23,477 nucleotides of DNA from contig URPA01000026.1 in NCBI GenBank assembly GCA_900549545.1, positions 1-23,477 of the forward strand, read 5' to 3'. Shown here in pieces: positions 21,276 to 23,477 of this stretch; the first letter of the stretch is position 1, and the number at the start of each line of letters is the position of its first letter. Origin of the DNA: an uncultured Eubacteriales bacterium (GTDB lineage: Bacteria; Bacillota; Clostridia; Oscillospirales; Oscillospiraceae). The notes under the pieces were generated by a model. It saw only the letters and a program-made list of their open reading frames with translations, had not been told where the DNA came from and made no database searches. The position numbers were made by a program, and so were the translations under genes.

Positions 21276-22289
21276 ATGAAAACAACGATACCCCAGGGCT
21301 ACAAAAGCCCCCTCTCAGTTTATGACACCCAGAAGGCGATAAGCCTCTTGAAGCGCCTGTTTGAGGACAGGCTCGGCGCACTGTTGAATCTCTACCGCGT
21401 GTCCGCGCCCCTGTTTGTGGACAGAGAATCCGGTCTCAACGACAATCTCAACGGCTATGAGCGCCCTGTAAGCTTTGATATTCTCCGCTCAAACCACAAG
21501 GCGGAGGTGGTGCAGTCGCTCGCCAAGTGGAAGCGCCTCGCCCTCAAGCGGTACGGGTTTTACCCCGGCAAGGGCATCTATACCGATATGAACGCCATCC
21601 GCCGCGATGAGGACGAGCTTGATAACCTGCACTCGGTGTATGTCGACCAGTGGGACTGGGAGAAGGTCATCCTGCCCGAAAACCGCAATCTTGACTACCT
21701 CAAGCTCACGGTTATGGACATTGTTACCGCCATATGTGACACGCAGGACACCATTCAGGCCATCTACCCCCAGCTCCAGAGCCTGCCCAAGCTAAACCGC
21801 CGCGTCTCCTTCGTGACCGCGCAGCAGCTTGAGGACAGCTACCCCGAGCTTACGCCCAAGGAGCGGGAGAACGCCTACCTCAAGGAGCACGGCACGGCCT
21901 TTATCATCGGCATCGGCGGGGCGCTCAAATCCGGCAAGCCCCACGACGGCCGCGCCCCGGACTATGACGACTGGGCCCTCAACGGGGACATTATGGTTTA
22001 TAACGAGCTTTTGGGCTGCGCGTTTGAGCTGTCCTCCATGGGCATCCGCGTTGACCCGGAGGCACTTGACAGGCAGCTTCGCCTCTCCGGGCATGACGAG
22101 CGGCGCGAGCTTCCGTACCACAAGGCGCTCTTAAACGGTGAGCTTCCGCTGACCATCGGCGGCGGCATCGGCCAGTCGCGCCTTTCGATGCTGCTGCTCG
22201 GCAAGGCGCACATCGGCGAGGTTCAGGCCTCTATCTGGGACGATGATACCCTCAGCACCTGCGCCGCCGCGGGCGTCATGCTGCTGTAA
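21276..22289 (+). CDS. asnA: Aspartate--ammonia ligase (asparagine synthetase A)
   Basis: This enzyme makes asparagine from aspartate, ammonia and ATP, giving AMP and pyrophosphate; it is ammonia-dependent and related to class II aminoacyl-tRNA synthetases. The 337 aa match the family length. Recognisable blocks are the N-terminal FFxDRLG-like region (RLFEDRLGALLNLYRVSAPL), LNGYERPVSFDI, VDQWDWEKVI, HDGRAPDYDDW, NGDIMVYNELLGCAFELSSM and the C-terminal motif-3-like GGGIGQSRLSMLLLGKAHIG. The ATG has only a weak upstream site (AAGGTAG), so its level may depend on coupling to DUF4364. No T-box or other leader is visible. A strong terminator follows. Confidence 0.97.
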   Translation: MKTTIPQGYKSPLSVYDTQKAISLLKRLFEDRLGALLNLYRVSAPLFVDRESGLNDNLNGYERPVSFDILRSNHKAEVVQSLAKWKRLALKRYGFYPGKGIYTDMNAIRRDEDELDNLHSVYVDQWDWEKVILPENRNLDYLKLTVMDIVTAICDTQDTIQAIYPQLQSLPKLNRRVSFVTAQQLEDSYPELTPKERENAYLKEHGTAFIIGIGGALKSGKPHDGRAPDYDDWALNGDIMVYNELLGCAFELSSMGIRVDPEALDRQLRLSGHDERRELPYHKALLNGELPLTIGGGIGQSRLSMLLLGKAHIGEVQASIWDDDTLSTCAAAGVMLL

Positions 22290-22301
22290 ATTGACCTGTT
22301 G

Positions 22302-22336
22302 AAAAGACTGTCTGCCTTGGCAGACAGTCTTTTTTT
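22302..22336 (+). terminator. Intrinsic terminator after asnA
   Basis: AAAAGACTGTCTGCC (22302-22316) pairs with GGCAGACAGTCTTTT (22319-22333). The innermost pair must open to form a short loop. It runs into an eight-base T tract. A textbook terminator, ending the DUF4364-asnA operon. Confidence 0.95.
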
Positions 22337-22347
22337 CTGCTTATGAG

Positions 22348-22395
22348 AATGAGTAAAAATTTTTTCAAAAAATTTCCCGCAAAAATGAGTAAAAA
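22348..22395 (+). repeat. Direct repeat AATGAGTAAAAA upstream of the membrane-protein pair
   Basis: AATGAGTAAAAA occurs at 22348-22359 and 22384-22395, 36 bp apart, separated by A/T-rich sequence able to form an AAATTTTTT/AAAAAATTT stem. Downstream are CGTC (22409-22412) and TATATAAG (22413-22420). The second copy sits about where a -35 would be. Operator or alternative-sigma element is possible. Confidence 0.45.
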
Positions 22396-22460
22396 CCAAA
22401 TTTTTCGCCGTCTATATAAGCAGAGGCAGAAAAACTGCTCGTTTGCGCGGGAGGTTGGAT

Positions 22461-22997
22461 ATGAAATTCAAGAGATACGGTTTATATATAGGGATGATAG
22501 CCTTGACGGAGCTGCTCCTGCTCGGCTTCGCGCTGTTTATATTTTATCTTGATACGCAGGGAAAGCTTTTTGGCGGCGGTCTGGGCATGTATATTTTCTT
22601 CCTTGCCTTGGCCATTTTGGACGCTGCGGTTTTGATATGGAGCCGGCACGACAGCGTCTGCTGCGACGAAAAGAGCATCAGAATATCCACGCGAAAGGGA
22701 AGCTTTGAATTTGCGTGGAAAGAGATCTATGAAATTGAAAAAACTCCGCACACAGGCCTTCTTGTAAAGGCCCTTGGCGGGGAGGAGCTTGTCATTGTCC
22801 CGTCCGTGCTCGCGGGGGCGAAGTTCACCGAGTATGTAAAGAGCGTTTACCCGGCGCTGGAGATAAAGAGCGCCGCCAAAGAGAATAAGAAAAGCGTGCT
22901 GAGAGAAGCATGCGGCGCGGTAACTGCCCCCAGCGCTGCCGCCGCGCAGCCCTACACACAGGGGAGGCTCTGGCAGTTTGTTGACAAATCCATGTGA
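22461..22997 (+). CDS. Two-helix membrane protein with a PH-like cytoplasmic domain
   Basis: A 178-aa protein. Two membrane helices at ~7-30 and ~40-60 (TELLLLGFALFIFYL, MYIFFLALAILDAAVLIW) are followed by a soluble beta-rich segment (~65-135) with the rhythm of a bacterial PH-like domain: SIRISTRKGSFEFAWKEIYE, then LLVKALGGEELVIVPS and FTEYVKSVYPAL. The tail is Ala-rich and ends WQFVDKSM. Function is unknown; no catalytic motif is visible. GGGAGGT lies 6 nt before the ATG at 22461, so the six-codon longer frame from 22443 is unlikely. The next gene overlaps its end by 20 bp. Confidence 0.75.
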   Translation: MKFKRYGLYIGMIALTELLLLGFALFIFYLDTQGKLFGGGLGMYIFFLALAILDAAVLIWSRHDSVCCDEKSIRISTRKGSFEFAWKEIYEIEKTPHTGLLVKALGGEELVIVPSVLAGAKFTEYVKSVYPALEIKSAAKENKKSVLREACGAVTAPSAAAAQPYTQGRLWQFVDKSM

Positions 22998-23364
22998 CAG
23001 AAGGCAGCAGGAGGCGGCGGAGAAAGAGGAGCTGCGGGTAAAGGATGCGGCGTTTTTCGCGGCGGTGAAATATACTCTGCTCGCTGTCGGATTGCTTTTG
23101 GCTTCGTGCATTCTGTATTATATCGGATATAAGTATTCGCCGGGCGTTTTTCTCCTGACCACTAAAGAGGCGCCAGTCAGCTTTTTGCCCTGCGTCGGAC
23201 TATGGGGTTCCACCTTGTGCGTCAAAAAAGCGCGTGATAACACTCGGCCGGATGGCGCAGTGTTCAGATGGACTTTTACGCGGTGGTACATAGCGCAGAC
23301 GATTCTTGCGGTGCTTGTGTCGCTGTTGTGGGCGTTGGATTTTCTGCTGTCGTTTTTTGAATAA
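22978..23364 (+). CDS. Small two-helix membrane protein, coupled to the previous gene
   Basis: A 128-aa protein of unknown family. A charged N-terminus (RRQQEAAEKEELRVKD) is followed by two membrane helices, ~34-54 (YTLLAVGLLLASCILYYIGY) and ~107-126 (TILAVLVSLLWALDFLLSFF). A Cys-containing loop lies between them. There is no ATG; TTG at 22978 (or TTG 22981) is the likely start, with GGGGAGG about 10 nt upstream inside the preceding gene. The 20-bp overlap implies coupled translation and perhaps a complex with the PH-like protein. A frameshifted single protein was considered; the ribosome site argues against it. Confidence 0.65.
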   Translation: MLTNPCDRRQQEAAEKEELRVKDAAFFAAVKYTLLAVGLLLASCILYYIGYKYSPGVFLLTTKEAPVSFLPCVGLWGSTLCVKKARDNTRPDGAVFRWTFTRWYIAQTILAVLVSLLWALDFLLSFFE

Positions 23365-23420
23365 AAAGTATATAAGAGTGACTTTATGGCTGTGCCTGCG
23401 GGCGAGGTTCAGAGCGTCCC

Positions 23421-23477
23421 ATCTTGCCTCCCCTTGTCGCGACAAGGGGAGGTGGCTTGACGCGAAGCGGCAAGACG
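23421..23477 (+). repeat. Palindromic intergenic repeat, cut by the window edge
   Basis: CTTGCCTCCCC... starts the copy. Positions 23427-23452 are a perfect 26-nt palindrome (13-bp arms centred on TCGCGA). TGGC follows, then a second stem, CTTG-CGC/GCG-CAAG, around GAA. 23457-23474 is identical, inverted, to 18539-18556. The layout matches the elements at 6241-6400. The 3' end lies beyond the window. Confidence 0.78.

Noticed and set aside
22343..22552. 69-aa open frame after asnA
   Set aside because: It consists of the A/T-rich direct repeats and an out-of-frame read of the membrane-protein gene; no ribosome site.
1..23477. CRISPR array, tRNA genes, insertion sequence or prophage
   Set aside because: No regularly spaced repeats, cloverleaf with T-loop GGTTCGA-type core, transposase or phage gene could be found by eye on either strand.

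Overview
The window looks like chromosome from a moderately GC-rich, Gram-positive, spore-forming Clostridia, most likely an Oscillospirales/Ruminococcaceae-type gut anaerobe. The signs are a SAM-I riboswitch on metK, a DacF-type carboxypeptidase, a DUF4364 protein, an EFR1-type flavodoxin/ferredoxin protein, ammonia-dependent AsnA, small amphipathic clostridial hypotheticals, strong AGGAGG-type ribosome sites and dispersed palindromic intergenic repeats. The species is inferred, not seen. I saw no tRNA, rRNA, CRISPR array, transposase or phage gene.

Layout. (1) 1-2066: SAM-I riboswitch, terminator and metK, ending on a perfect bidirectional terminator shared with a convergent YfcE-type phosphoesterase gene. 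(2) 2100-3181: an operon of three small unrecognised proteins. Copies of a ~37-bp repeat lie between and after these genes and in the metK leader. (3) 3365-4663 (-): an AI-2E-family membrane protein with a clear sigma-A promoter. (4) 5004-6158: an exported D-Ala-D-Ala carboxypeptidase, then ~400 bp of palindromic repeats. (5) 6469-12376: a glycogen operon, glgB-glgA-GH13, all genes overlapping, under one promoter. (6) 12400-14718: a CrtO-like acyltransferase, an MGDG-synthase-like glycosyltransferase and a PAP2 phosphatase, translationally coupled; this looks like a glycolipid pathway. (7) 14771-17033: a MarR regulator with a palindromic operator on its own promoter, a CDP-alcohol phosphatidyltransferase and a second AI-2E protein. 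(8) 17090-18530: a MATE exporter. (9) 18531-18940: a non-coding-rich stretch with a repeat copy, a truncated small gene with an intact promoter, and a candidate structured element. (10) 18941-19690: flavodoxin/ferredoxin protein, convergent with a cysteine-rich protein (19748-20539, -). (11) 20637-22336: DUF4364-asnA. (12) 22461-23364: two small membrane proteins, then another palindromic repeat at the window edge.

How it fits together. Blocks 6 and 7 both concern membrane lipids: phosphatidate phosphatase, DAG glycosyltransferase, sugar acyltransferase and phosphatidyltransferase. Block 5 builds and trims glycogen but lacks glgC/glgD and glgP here. Several likely start codons differ from the longest open frame because promoters, terminators or ribosome sites lie inside the upstream extension. 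One gene (12843/12876-14003) may start at ATA.

I found no single obviously new defence or mobile system. The most interesting items are the three-small-protein operon with its repeats, the apparent ATA start within an ATAA junction, the acylated-glycolipid module, the unexplained N-terminal domain of the GH13 protein, and the structured non-coding element upstream of the ferredoxin gene.
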